Source: an uncultured Clostridia bacterium
GTDB lineage: Bacteria; Bacillota; Clostridia; TANB77; CAG-508
Length of the DNA stretch: 38,236 bases
Assembly (NCBI GenBank): GCA_944390295.1
Contig: CALXPV010000007.1
Coordinates: forward strand, 1-38,236
Direction: 5' to 3'
Shown here: piece after piece, positions 26,142 to 33,327 of the stretch
Layout: every line of letters begins with the position of its first letter
How positions within the stretch are numbered: the first letter of the stretch is position 1
Notes under the pieces: model-generated
The model's input: only the letters and a program-made list of their open reading frames with translations
Told to the model about the DNA's origin: nothing
Databases searched by the model: none
Translations under genes and position numbers: made by a program

Positions 26142-27404
26142 TTGGATAAATTAATAATTACAGGTGGAACCCCATTAAAAGGTGAAGTTACAATTAGCGG
26201 TGCAAAAAATGCTGCCATAGCAATATTACCTGCTACTCTTTTAATAAATGGAGTTTGCACTATAGAAAATTTACCTAATATAAGTGATGTAAAGATTTCA
26301 TGTAAAATATTAGAAGAATTAGGTGCTAAAATTGATTGGATAGATGATAACACAATTAAAATTGATACAACAAATATTACTTCAACTCATGCACCATTAG
26401 ATTTAACAAGAAAGTTCAGAGCTTCTTATTATTTAATAGGTTCTTTATTAGGAAGAAGTAAAAGCGTAGAAGTAGGATTACCTGGTGGTTGCAACTTAGG
26501 ACCTAGACCTATCGACCAACATATAAAAGGTTTCGAAGCATTAGGTGCTAAAGTAGAAGTATCACAAGGAAAAATACAAGCAAAAGCAAAAAAATTAATT
26601 GGTAATTCAGTATATTTAGATGTTGTATCTGTTGGAGCAACTATAAATGTTATGCTTTCTGCTGTTTTAGCTGAAGGTACAACAACTATTGATAATGCTG
26701 CTAAGGAACCACATGTTGTTGACGTAGCTAACTTTTTAAATACTATGGGAGCTGACATACGTGGTGCTGGTACAGATGTAATAAAAGTTAACGGAGTAAA
26801 GGAATTACACGGAAACGCTACATACTCAGTTGTTCCAGATCAAATAGAAGCAGGAACATTTATGCTTGCTGCTGTAGCTTCTAGAGGAGATGTAACAATT
26901 AAAAATTGTATAACAAAACACTTAGAATGTGTAACAGCTAAGATATTAGAAATTGGTGCACATGTAGAAGATATCGATGGTGATACAATAAGAGTTTGGT
27001 GTAATAAACGCCCTAATAAAGCAACTATAAAAACGGCTCCATATCCTGGTTTCCCTACAGATTTACAACCACAAATAGGTGTTGTATTATCTACAGCCAA
27101 AGGTACAAGTATAATAAATGAAAGCATTTGGGATTCTAGATTCCAATATACTGCAGAATTAAATAAAATGGGAGCAAATATTACTGCAACTGGTAAATCT
27201 GCTGTTTTTGAAGGAGTAGAACAATTATCTGCTGCTCCAGTTTATTCAACTGATTTACGTGCAGGTGCTGCATTAATTATTGCTGGTATTATGGCAAAGG
27301 GAAAAACAGAAGTATATAATTTACAACATATTGATAGAGGATATGAAAATATAGAAAATAAATTTAGAAATTTAGGTGCAAAAATAGAGCGTGTTTCAGA
27401 ATAA
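26142..27404 (+). CDS. murA: UDP-N-acetylglucosamine 1-carboxyvinyltransferase
   Basis: MurA transfers enolpyruvate to UDP-GlcNAc, the first committed step of peptidoglycan synthesis. I choose the TTG at 26142, eight bases after GGAGG; a TTG at 26127 lies inside that ribosome site. This gives 420 residues, the usual length, and places K22-N23 (SGAKNAA) and the reactive cysteine C117 (GGCNLGPRPIDQH) as in E. coli MurA. The C117 makes it of the fosfomycin-sensitive type by sequence. It is followed 19 bases later by the yycJ-type gene. It could be either of the two MurA paralogs common in Firmicutes. A possible regulated leader precedes it. Confidence 0.96.
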   Translation: MDKLIITGGTPLKGEVTISGAKNAAIAILPATLLINGVCTIENLPNISDVKISCKILEELGAKIDWIDDNTIKIDTTNITSTHAPLDLTRKFRASYYLIGSLLGRSKSVEVGLPGGCNLGPRPIDQHIKGFEALGAKVEVSQGKIQAKAKKLIGNSVYLDVVSVGATINVMLSAVLAEGTTTIDNAAKEPHVVDVANFLNTMGADIRGAGTDVIKVNGVKELHGNATYSVVPDQIEAGTFMLAAVASRGDVTIKNCITKHLECVTAKILEIGAHVEDIDGDTIRVWCNKRPNKATIKTAPYPGFPTDLQPQIGVVLSTAKGTSIINESIWDSRFQYTAELNKMGANITATGKSAVFEGVEQLSAAPVYSTDLRAGAALIIAGIMAKGKTEVYNLQHIDRGYENIENKFRNLGAKIERVSE

Positions 27405-27423
27405 TGCAAAGGAAGAAGTTTAA

Positions 27424-28212
27424 ATGTTAAAATTTAGAAGTTTATATAGTGGAAGTACAGGAAATAGTTTATATGTTGAAAGTGATAATACTAAAATATT
27501 AATTGATAGCGGAGTTAGCATGAAAAAGCTAACTTCTGCTTTAACTTCTAATGATGTTGATGTTAGTGATATTGATGCTATTTTAGTTACACACGAACAT
27601 TCAGATCATGTACAAAGTTTAGGTATGATTTCTTCTAAATATAATATTCCTGTATATGCTAATAGAAAAACTTGGGATGCTATGCCAAAGCAAAAAGATA
27701 AAATTTCAGAATTAAACCAAAAGTTTTTCGTATCATATGAAAAATTTGAAATTGGTGATTTAGTAATAGATCCTTTTTCTATTCCACATGATGCTGCAGA
27801 TCCTTGCGGTTTTAATATTACAAATAATGATGATAAAATAAGTATTGCAACAGATATTGGCCATATGACAAATGATATTGTAAATAAATTAGATGGTAGC
27901 TCATTTGTTTTATTAGAATCTAATTATGATCCTGAAATATTAAAATCTGGTAAATATCCTTATTATTTAAAAACTCGTATTTTAGGACCAAATGGTCATT
28001 TACCTAATGAAATGGCTGGAAAAACTATTGCTTATCTACTAAAAGGATCCTTAAAACAAGTAATGTTAGGTCATTTAAGTAAAGAAAACAATTTTCCAGA
28101 ATTGGCTTATCAAACTGTTGTAGAGAAACTTATGCAAAGTAATTTTGATGCTGATTCTATTCGTATTTCTGTTGCAAGTAGAGTAGAACCTAGTAAAATA
28201 ATAACTGTTTAG
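27424..28212 (+). CDS. MBL-fold metallo-hydrolase, YycJ/WalJ type
   Basis: This 262-residue protein has the metallo-beta-lactamase fold. The metal motif is H57-E58-H59-S60-D61-H62 (THEHSDH), and the start LKFRSLYSGSTGNSLYVES is characteristic of the YycJ/WalJ group. A second histidine at IPHDAADPCG and the ATDIGHMT segment complete the site. In B. subtilis the homologue lies in the walRK operon and is thought to act in DNA repair or cell-wall coordination; rlmH follows there as here. No walRK genes are visible. A weak ribosome site (AAGGAAGAAG) precedes the ATG and a hairpin follows. Confidence 0.9.
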   Translation: MLKFRSLYSGSTGNSLYVESDNTKILIDSGVSMKKLTSALTSNDVDVSDIDAILVTHEHSDHVQSLGMISSKYNIPVYANRKTWDAMPKQKDKISELNQKFFVSYEKFEIGDLVIDPFSIPHDAADPCGFNITNNDDKISIATDIGHMTNDIVNKLDGSSFVLLESNYDPEILKSGKYPYYLKTRILGPNGHLPNEMAGKTIAYLLKGSLKQVMLGHLSKENNFPELAYQTVVEKLMQSNFDADSIRISVASRVEPSKIITV

Positions 28213-28215
28213 TAG

Positions 28216-28238
28216 CGCTATAATACTTTATTATAGCG
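28216..28238 (+). terminator. Hairpin after the yycJ-type gene
   Basis: A perfect 10-bp stem CGCTATAATA / TATTATAGCG with a CTT loop, directly after the stop codon. Only TTTAATT follows, so termination may be partial and rlmH may be cotranscribed. Confidence 0.65.
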
Positions 28239-28308
28239 TTTAATTATAGCCATAAAGTGAAAAATTCTATTCTCGATACTGGCTTACTAAAATTTTGGGA
28301 GGTTTTTT

Positions 28309-28791
28309 ATGCTATCTATAAATATAATTTGTGTTGGTAAAATAAAAGAAAATTATTTAAAAGACGCAATTTCTGAGTATTCTAAAAGATTAAGTAAATA
28401 TTGTAATTTAAATATAATTGAACTTTCAGATGAAAGACTTCCTTCTAAACTTAGTGATAAAACAATTGAAGAAATAAAAAATATTGAAGGAAATAAAATT
28501 CTTTCACATATAAAAAAGGACTCTTATACAATTTGTTTAGATTTAAAAGGTAAACAATATTCTTCTGAAGAATTTTCAGAAAAAATAGATTCTATTGCTT
28601 TAAACTTTAATAGTACTATTAATTTTATTATTGGTGGAACTTTAGGTATTTCAAATGCTGTTCTAGAAAAAGCAAATGAAAAAATATGTTTTTCTAAGAT
28701 GACATTTCCACATCAATTAATAAGAGTTTTCTTACTTGAACAAATTTTTAGAGCTTTTAAAATTTCTAATAATGAAACTTATCATTGGTAA
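28309..28791 (+). CDS. rlmH: 23S rRNA (pseudouridine1915-N3)-methyltransferase RlmH
   Basis: RlmH methylates pseudouridine 1915 in helix 69 of 23S rRNA, on the assembled 70S ribosome. The protein has 160 residues, typical of the SPOUT family. Early INIICVGKIKENYLKDAISEY (partly shown) and the C-terminal FIIGGTLGIS, FSKMTFPHQLIRVFLLEQI motifs bind S-adenosylmethionine and form the knot. The last residues are YHW where YHK or YHR is usual. A GGGAGG site precedes the ATG. Its place after the yycJ-type gene is conserved in Firmicutes. Identity is secure. Confidence 0.97.
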   Translation: MLSINIICVGKIKENYLKDAISEYSKRLSKYCNLNIIELSDERLPSKLSDKTIEEIKNIEGNKILSHIKKDSYTICLDLKGKQYSSEEFSEKIDSIALNFNSTINFIIGGTLGISNAVLEKANEKICFSKMTFPHQLIRVFLLEQIFRAFKISNNETYHW

Positions 28792-28795
28792 TTAT

Positions 28796-28915
28796 ATGGG
28801 GGCTACAGAAGGAACATTATATTATTTTTTTATCAAATTTATGCTTTTTTGGGGGAGCTATAATATTTATACACAAAAAAATTGCTCCTTCTGTAAGATT
28901 AATAACTTAATTTAA
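28796..28915 (+). other. Short open frame with a SpmB-like start, in a 294-base gap
   Basis: A 39-codon frame begins MGATEGTLYYFFIKF. This recalls the segment MGATETTFYTIALY of the adjacent SpmB protein, coded on the other strand. There is no clear ribosome site. The same stretch contains a 10-bp inverted repeat (TACAGAAGGA at 28804-28813, TCCTTCTGTA at 28886-28895). It may be a decayed fragment, a hairpin or chance. The rest of 28916-29085 is A/T-rich with nothing I recognise. Confidence 0.25.
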
Positions 28916-29085
28916 TTTGTTTTTGGATTTTTTTAGATATAATTTTTATGATTACATTTTTTATAAAAAAATAAATTGAAATAAATATAAATATTTTTAA
29001 AATCATTTTTCCTCTTTAAGAATTAAATTATATCTATAATAGACTCTTTATTTCCTTTTGTCAATCAAAATCGTTCGACACTTTT

Positions 29086-29610
29086 CTACATATAATTGAA
29101 TATTATAATTGCTGTGGCCATTCCTACTACATCAGCAATTAATGACGCAACCAGTGCAAACCTTATTTTTTTAACTTTTATCGAACTTGTATATAACGCT
29201 ATTGTATAAAATGTAGTTTCTGTAGCTCCCATTATTGTTGCTGCAATCAATCCTATTTTACTATCAACACCACTCGCCTTTATTATATCTGTTGCAACTG
29301 CCATAGAAGCAGTACCAGATATAGGTCTTAATAATGCTAATGGCATTATTTCTACTGGAATATTTAGAATATTTAAAATTGGTTTTACAAAATTTATAAT
29401 AAAATCTATTACCCCAGAATTTCTTAGCATATTAATGGCTAAAAAAATAGCAAGTAATGTAGGAAATAGCTTTATTACTATTTTTACACCATTTTTAGCC
29501 CCTTTTATAAAAATATCATATACATTTTTCTTTTCTACAATCCCATATCCAATAACAAAAACAATTACAAAAGGAATTATAATCTCTGATAAATAACTTA
29601 CTATTGTCAT
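29086..29610 (-). CDS. spmB: Spore maturation protein B
   Basis: SpmB, with SpmA, is a membrane protein needed for full dehydration of the spore core. This 174-residue protein has several hydrophobic segments and the nucleoside-recognition (Gate) domain sequence LALLRPISGTASMAVATDII followed by AATIMGATETTFYTIALY, both typical of SpmB. Its ATG overlaps the spmA stop by four bases, so the two are translationally coupled. The length matches the family (about 175). Identity is secure by sequence and pairing. The molecular activity is unknown in any species. Confidence 0.95.
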   Translation of the reverse strand: MTIVSYLSEIIIPFVIVFVIGYGIVEKKNVYDIFIKGAKNGVKIVIKLFPTLLAIFLAINMLRNSGVIDFIINFVKPILNILNIPVEIMPLALLRPISGTASMAVATDIIKASGVDSKIGLIAATIMGATETTFYTIALYTSSIKVKKIRFALVASLIADVVGMATAIIIFNYM

Positions 29611-30191
29611 TTCTTTTCCTTTCTTTTAGATAATATTTTAACAGTAAGAATTCCAGCACTCGCCGCCAGAATAGTAGAAATCCATACTGGAACAATTATT
29701 TTAGCTGGATTTTCTGCCCCTAAAGAACTTCTTATTGCAATTATTGTTGTTGGAATTATCTGTATTGAGGCTGTATTTAATACCAAAAACATTATCATTG
29801 TATTTGATAATGTTTCTTTATTTTCATTTTCCTCTTGTAATGACTGCATCGCCTTTAATCCCAATGGTGTAGCGGCATTACCTAAGCCTAATAAATTTGC
29901 TACTATATTCATTGACATTTCTTCATAAGCTTTACTTTTCTTATTTAATTCAGGAAATAAAAATTTCATAAAAGGCTTTAATAATTTTTTTATTTTGTCT
30001 ATTAATGTTGTTTCTTTAATAATTTGCATTATCCCATTCCACATACACATTATTCCAAGAAAAGTTAATAACATTTCTACCGTTTGTGAACATGAATTAA
30101 ATATGGAATCATTTAACTCTGGCATTTTTGATTTTAGTAATGCGTAAATAAAAGATAAAATTATAAACACTGGCCAAATTTTATTTAACAT
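29607..30191 (-). CDS. spmA: Spore maturation protein A
   Basis: SpmA pairs with SpmB in the spore-forming cell's membrane. The protein has 194 residues with four or more hydrophobic segments and the family motif ANLLGLGNAATPLGLKAM (~93-110), followed by the TIIPTTIIAIR-like segment IQIIPTTIIAIRSSLGA. It begins with MLNKIWPVFIILSFIYAL. The ribosome site is GGGGGAA. A CATACAAT box 80 bases upstream may be a sigma-E -10 element. It is followed by spmB with a four-base overlap. Identity is secure. Confidence 0.95.
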   Translation of the reverse strand: MLNKIWPVFIILSFIYALLKSKMPELNDSIFNSCSQTVEMLLTFLGIMCMWNGIMQIIKETTLIDKIKKLLKPFMKFLFPELNKKSKAYEEMSMNIVANLLGLGNAATPLGLKAMQSLQEENENKETLSNTMIMFLVLNTASIQIIPTTIIAIRSSLGAENPAKIIVPVWISTILAASAGILTVKILSKRKEKK

Positions 30192-30270
30192 TATTTTTCC
30201 CCCATATTTAATAGTATTAAAAAATTTCTAAATATATACATATCTTCCAAAAATAGGAAATAATAATTTA

Positions 30271-30278
30271 ATTGTATG
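30271..30278 (-). promoter_or_regulatory. Possible sigma-E -10 element upstream of spmA
   Basis: The minus strand reads CATACAAT, a perfect match to the sigma-E -10 consensus CATACAnT. No good -35 element is found at the right distance. Spm genes are under sigma-E in B. subtilis, which supports the idea. Confidence 0.35.
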
Positions 30279-30279
30279 G

Positions 30280-30308
30280 TTGACCAAATCGCTTTTGTGT
30301 GATATTAT
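30280..30308 (+). promoter_or_regulatory. Sigma-A promoter of abrB
   Basis: TTGACC and TATTAT separated by exactly 17 bases, with start expected near 30315 and the ribosome site at 30337-30342. Confidence 0.75.
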
Positions 30309-30351
30309 TATATCGGAAGTTGTCGTTTAATTGGTTAGGAGGATACAGAAC

Positions 30352-30597
30352 ATGAAATCAACAGGAATAGTTAGAAGAGTGGACGAATTAGGAAGAGTTG
30401 TTATTCCTATAGAGTTAAGAAATAAGTTTGATATAAAAGAAAAAGATCCAATCGAAATATATGTTGATGGTTCTTCTATTGTCCTAAAAAAATACGAACC
30501 AAATTGTATTTTTTGTGGAAGCACAAAAAAACTAGTAACATATAAAGATAAATTGATTTGTTCTAAATGTATAGAAACTTTATCTAAACCAGAATAA
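30352..30597 (+). CDS. abrB: AbrB/SpoVT-type transition-state regulator with zinc-ribbon tail
   Basis: This DNA-binding protein of 81 residues has the swapped-hairpin AbrB fold (GIVRRVDELGRVVIPIELRN at 5-24). It ends with two CxxC pairs, C52-x2-C55 and C70-x2-C73, a zinc-ribbon-like tail common in clostridial AbrB proteins but absent from B. subtilis AbrB. I choose the ATG at 30352; a TTG at 30331 lies before the AGGAGG. AbrB proteins repress genes during growth and are switched off as sporulation begins. It lies next to rsmI and the trmN6-like gene, as in B. subtilis. The exact paralog (AbrB or Abh) cannot be fixed. Confidence 0.88.
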   Translation: MKSTGIVRRVDELGRVVIPIELRNKFDIKEKDPIEIYVDGSSIVLKKYEPNCIFCGSTKKLVTYKDKLICSKCIETLSKPE

Positions 30598-30675
30598 TAC
30601 TCATAATATATTTTAAATATATATTCCTGAGCTGAACGCATATTTATTCATGTTAATAATCTGCTAAAAAAGGTA

Positions 30676-30708
30676 ATAGAAGCTATGATATAAAATCATA
30701 GCTTCTAT
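30676..30708. terminator. Bidirectional terminator between abrB and rsmI
   Basis: A perfect 14-bp stem ATAGAAGCTATGAT / ATCATAGCTTCTAT with a five-base loop, placed between the two convergent genes. A/T-rich flanks include ATTTTC on the + strand. Confidence 0.8.
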
Positions 30709-30712
30709 ATTT

Positions 30713-31534
30713 TCATATAAATTTCATATAAATATCATTTTTTGATACATTTCTATCTTTTGCAATCTGCTTAATAATCTCTTTTTTATTCATACCTTGA
30801 TTTTCATAATATTTATAATGTTCTTTTAAAGATAAATTATTCAACTCGTTTTCTTCATCTTCTATTTCTTCGTTTTCATCTATAATTATTATATATTCGC
30901 CTTTTGGGTTTTCTATTTGATTTATAACTTCTTCTATTGTTCCTTTTATAAATTCTTCGTGTATTTTTGTAAGCTCCCTTGCTACAACTATATTTCTTTT
31001 TCCTACGTATTTTTCAAGATCATTTAATGTGTTTTTTATTTTATGTGGTGCTTCATATAAAATAACTGTACTTTCTTCTTTTTCTATTTTTTCTAATTCC
31101 TTTTTTCTTAATTTTTTATTTAAAGATAAAAATCCTAAAAATAAGAATTTCTTAGTACTTACACCTGCACCCATTAATGCTGTAATAAGTGCACATGCTC
31201 CAGGAATTGGTATTACTTGTATATTTTCTTTTAATGCTTCTTTAACAATAACTTCTCCTGGGTCTGAAACAACTGGAGTTCCTGCATCAGATATTAAAGC
31301 AATATTATTTCCCTCTTTAATTTTATTAATTATCATATCTTTTTTTATTTCCTCATTATGTCTATGATAACTTATTAATGGTTTAGAAATATTTAAATGA
31401 TTTAATAATTTTAAAGAATGTCTTGTATCTTCTGCAATTATTATATCTACCTCTTTTAAAGTATTTATTGCTCTTAATGTAATATCGTCTAAATTTCCAA
31501 TTGGAGTTGCTACTACATATATTTTTCCTTCCAT
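30713..31534 (-). CDS. rsmI: 16S rRNA (cytidine1402-2'-O)-methyltransferase RsmI
   Basis: RsmI methylates the ribose of C1402 in the decoding centre of 16S rRNA. The protein has 273 residues, and is of the tetrapyrrole-methylase fold. The signature motifs VATPIGNLDDITLRAI, AEDTRHSLKLL, SYHRHNE and ALISDAGTPVVSDPG are all intact, followed by PIPGACALITALMGAG. A C-terminal tail ending KDRNVSKNDIYMKFI is typical. It lies 8 bases after the trmN6-like gene with a TAGGAGG site overlapping its stop codon. The arrangement matches yabB-yabC in B. subtilis. Identity is secure. Confidence 0.97.
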   Translation of the reverse strand: MEGKIYVVATPIGNLDDITLRAINTLKEVDIIIAEDTRHSLKLLNHLNISKPLISYHRHNEEIKKDMIINKIKEGNNIALISDAGTPVVSDPGEVIVKEALKENIQVIPIPGACALITALMGAGVSTKKFLFLGFLSLNKKLRKKELEKIEKEESTVILYEAPHKIKNTLNDLEKYVGKRNIVVARELTKIHEEFIKGTIEEVINQIENPKGEYIIIIDENEEIEDEENELNNLSLKEHYKYYENQGMNKKEIIKQIAKDRNVSKNDIYMKFI

Positions 31535-31542
31535 TTTTCCTC

Positions 31543-32280
31543 CTATTTTTTATTATATATTTTTAAAATTTCATCTGTATATGTATTATCTTCATTATAT
31601 ATTATTAATGGTTTTTGTATTTCTAAAAAAGGCTTTGCATTTTTTGTTCCTTTTATTAATATTAAATTTGACTCTTTATTTATTTTTGGATAGACTAATC
31701 TTAGTTTTTTAGGTTCAATTTTATATTTATTAAATAGACACATTATTTCAGATAGTCGTTCTGGCCTATTTACCATATAAAAACTTCCTTGATCTTTTAA
31801 TAATTTACTTCCATAAGAAATAAAATCTTCTAAGTTTGCAGTTACTTCGTGTCTTGCTATCAACTTATTTATATTATCATTTTTTATTCCAGTATTTTGT
31901 TTTTTATATGGTGGATTTGTAACAATTGCATTAATAGAATTATTATCTAAATGATTTTTTATATTCTTTATGTTATCATTTATTATTTCTATTTTATCTG
32001 TTAAATTATTTAGCTCCACACTACGACTTGCCATATCGGCAATCTCTTTTTGTACTTCTATAGCATATATTTTTTTAGCATTAACTTTTTTAGAAAGTAA
32101 TATACTTATTATTCCAGTTCCTGTCCCTATATCTACTATATTAGAATCTTTTTTTATATCTCTTGCAAAATCACTTAATAAAATACTATCAATTCCAAAA
32201 CAAAAATAATTTGTGTTTTGGATTATTTTTAGTCCTTTATATTCTAAATCATCTATTCTTTCATTTTCTTTTAATTCCAT
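31543..32280 (-). CDS. tRNA1(Val) (adenine37-N6)-methyltransferase-like protein (YabB/TrmN6)
   Basis: This 245-residue Rossmann-fold methyltransferase has the SAM motif VDIGTGTGIISILLSKK (~49-65), an acidic IEVQKE strand end and the catalytic N122-P-P-Y motif used by N6-adenine methyltransferases. An early GLKIIQNTNYFCFGIDSILL segment is typical of the YabB/TrmN6 group. In E. coli the homologue (YfiC/TrmN6) modifies A37 of tRNA-Val. Its position ahead of rsmI is conserved in Firmicutes. Substrate by homology only. Downstream is rsmI, upstream is the divergent 45-codon gene. Confidence 0.88.
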   Translation of the reverse strand: MELKENERIDDLEYKGLKIIQNTNYFCFGIDSILLSDFARDIKKDSNIVDIGTGTGIISILLSKKVNAKKIYAIEVQKEIADMASRSVELNNLTDKIEIINDNIKNIKNHLDNNSINAIVTNPPYKKQNTGIKNDNINKLIARHEVTANLEDFISYGSKLLKDQGSFYMVNRPERLSEIMCLFNKYKIEPKKLRLVYPKINKESNLILIKGTKNAKPFLEIQKPLIIYNEDNTYTDEILKIYNKK

Positions 32281-32290
32281 ATAAACTTCC

Positions 32291-32319
32291 TTAACAATTT
32301 AAATTTCAATACATATTAT
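32291..32319 (+). promoter_or_regulatory. Sigma-A-like promoter of the 45-codon gene
   Basis: TTAACA and TATTAT separated by 17 bases, with a start near 32326 and a GGAGG site at 32347-32351. Confidence 0.55.
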
Positions 32320-32358
32320 ATAATATATATTACTATTTTTCAAATTGGAGGAATTCAT

Positions 32359-32496
32359 ATGAATAATAAAGACTTTAAAAGTTATAAAAATAATATTTTC
32401 TGTTCTTTAAATCAAGTAGAAAATTTTTTAAATTGTGTTACTGTTTTCTTTAAAACTAAAGGATTTACAGAGTTTTTAAGAAGACATTTGAATTAA
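32359..32496 (+). CDS. Small hypothetical protein, 45 residues
   Basis: This short gene is supported by a TTGGAGG ribosome site eight bases before the ATG and by a promoter-like sequence at 32291-32319. The product is MNNKDFKSYKNNIFCSLNQV at its N-terminus, then a hydrophobic, aromatic middle (FLNCVTVFFKTKGF) and an FLRRHLN end, so it could form an amphipathic helix. Two cysteines are present (C15, C26). It ends in a four-base convergent overlap with the GerMN gene and is divergent from the trmN6-like gene. I do not recognise the family. Its conservation in relatives would decide whether it is real. Confidence 0.6.
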   Translation: MNNKDFKSYKNNIFCSLNQVENFLNCVTVFFKTKGFTEFLRRHLN

Positions 32497-33059
32497 TCTC
32501 TTGGAAAAGTATTTTCAAATGTAACTTCTTTATCGTTAAATGCCTCATTTTCTTTGCCATCAATTAATATTTTTATATAATTTACTTCGTTTAATTCTGT
32601 TACTGTTTTTACAATAGTTTCTATAATTTTTTCTTCATTCTTTTGTCCTTTTTTTGCATTTTCTATAAATTCCTTAGAAAAATCAATATATAAAATATCT
32701 CCTTTTAATTCTACATTATTTAATTTTGTATTTTCTGGAATTCCCTTTTCTAGTTTCTCATTCTTTGGACCTTCTATTAGCTGTTCTATTAAATACTTAT
32801 ATGGATTTTCTATTAAAGAATTAACTTTAATTGTTCTTGCTTCTGGATTTATTTCTTTTGTTTCTTTATTTATAAAATATAGTGAAATTATAGTGTTTTG
32901 AAGTTGCTCTTCTGTCACTTCTTCTTGTGGTGTATATTCATTTTTTATTTCATTATTTTCATTTTTACTTTTACTATTATTATAAAATAGGAAAATTCCT
33001 ATTCCTATTACTAATAACAATAGTATTACTACTACTAAAATTCCTTCTTTCTTTTTCAT
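32493..33059 (-). CDS. GerMN-domain membrane-anchored protein
   Basis: This 188-residue protein has an N-terminal hydrophobic anchor (residues ~6-26, ILVVVILLLLVIGIGIFLF), a charged linker, and one GerMN (sporulation/spore germination) domain at ~60-185: ISLYFINKETKEINPEARTI, LIEQLIEGPKNEKLEKGIPE, LYIDFSKEFIENA, and INGKE-like ILIDGKENEAF. There is no lipobox cysteine, so it is not a lipoprotein, in contrast to B. subtilis GerM. GerM there acts in sporulation and engulfment. Here its promoter looks like sigma-A (33183-33210), so vegetative expression is possible. An AGGAGG site precedes the ATG. Confidence 0.85.
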   Translation of the reverse strand: MKKKEGILVVVILLLLVIGIGIFLFYNNSKSKNENNEIKNEYTPQEEVTEEQLQNTIISLYFINKETKEINPEARTIKVNSLIENPYKYLIEQLIEGPKNEKLEKGIPENTKLNNVELKGDILYIDFSKEFIENAKKGQKNEEKIIETIVKTVTELNEVNYIKILIDGKENEAFNDKEVTFENTFPRD

Positions 33060-33182
33060 AATAACCTCCTTTTCTTTGATTAATTTTTATGAAAGACAAG
33101 TAATAAATATAACTTATTTTAATAAAATATATTATCTTAAAAGATACTCAAAAAATCTTCAAAATTCCGTCGTTTTTCTTTA

Positions 33183-33210
33183 ATTATATCCAGATACCCT
33201 TATTTGACAA
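33183..33210 (-). promoter_or_regulatory. Sigma-A promoter of the GerMN gene
   Basis: On the minus strand TTGTCA and TATAAT are separated by 16 bases. Its -35 overlaps the -35 of the divergent CoA-activase gene. Confidence 0.65.
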
Positions 33211-33232
33211 AAAACGATTTTCCGTATACAAT
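33204..33232 (+). promoter_or_regulatory. Sigma-A promoter of the CoA-activase-like gene
   Basis: A perfect TTGACA and TACAAT separated by 17 bases. The start is expected near 33239, leaving a leader of about 90 bases. Confidence 0.8.
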
Positions 33233-33257
33233 TAGCTTGTGATTTTATGTTTAAAAT

Positions 33258-33306
33258 GTAAAAAGTTTGGGCTAAATTATATTAATAATTCAGCCTCACT
33301 TTTTAC
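33258..33306 (+). promoter_or_regulatory. Stem-loop in the CoA-activase leader
   Basis: Outer arms GTAAAAAGT / ACTTTTTAC and inner arms GGCTaAATTA / TAATTcAGCC form one long hairpin ending nine bases before the AAAGGAG ribosome site. The inner hairpin followed by TCACTTTTT could also serve as a weak terminator. It is a candidate attenuator or mRNA-stabilising element. Confidence 0.5.
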
Positions 33307-33327
33307 TATATACGAAAGGAGAAAATT

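Noticed and set aside
28216-28895. Antitoxin/toxin or riboswitch between yycJ-type gene, rlmH and spmB
   Set aside because: Only short hairpins are seen, with no conserved class features, and no ribosome-site-supported small ORF.
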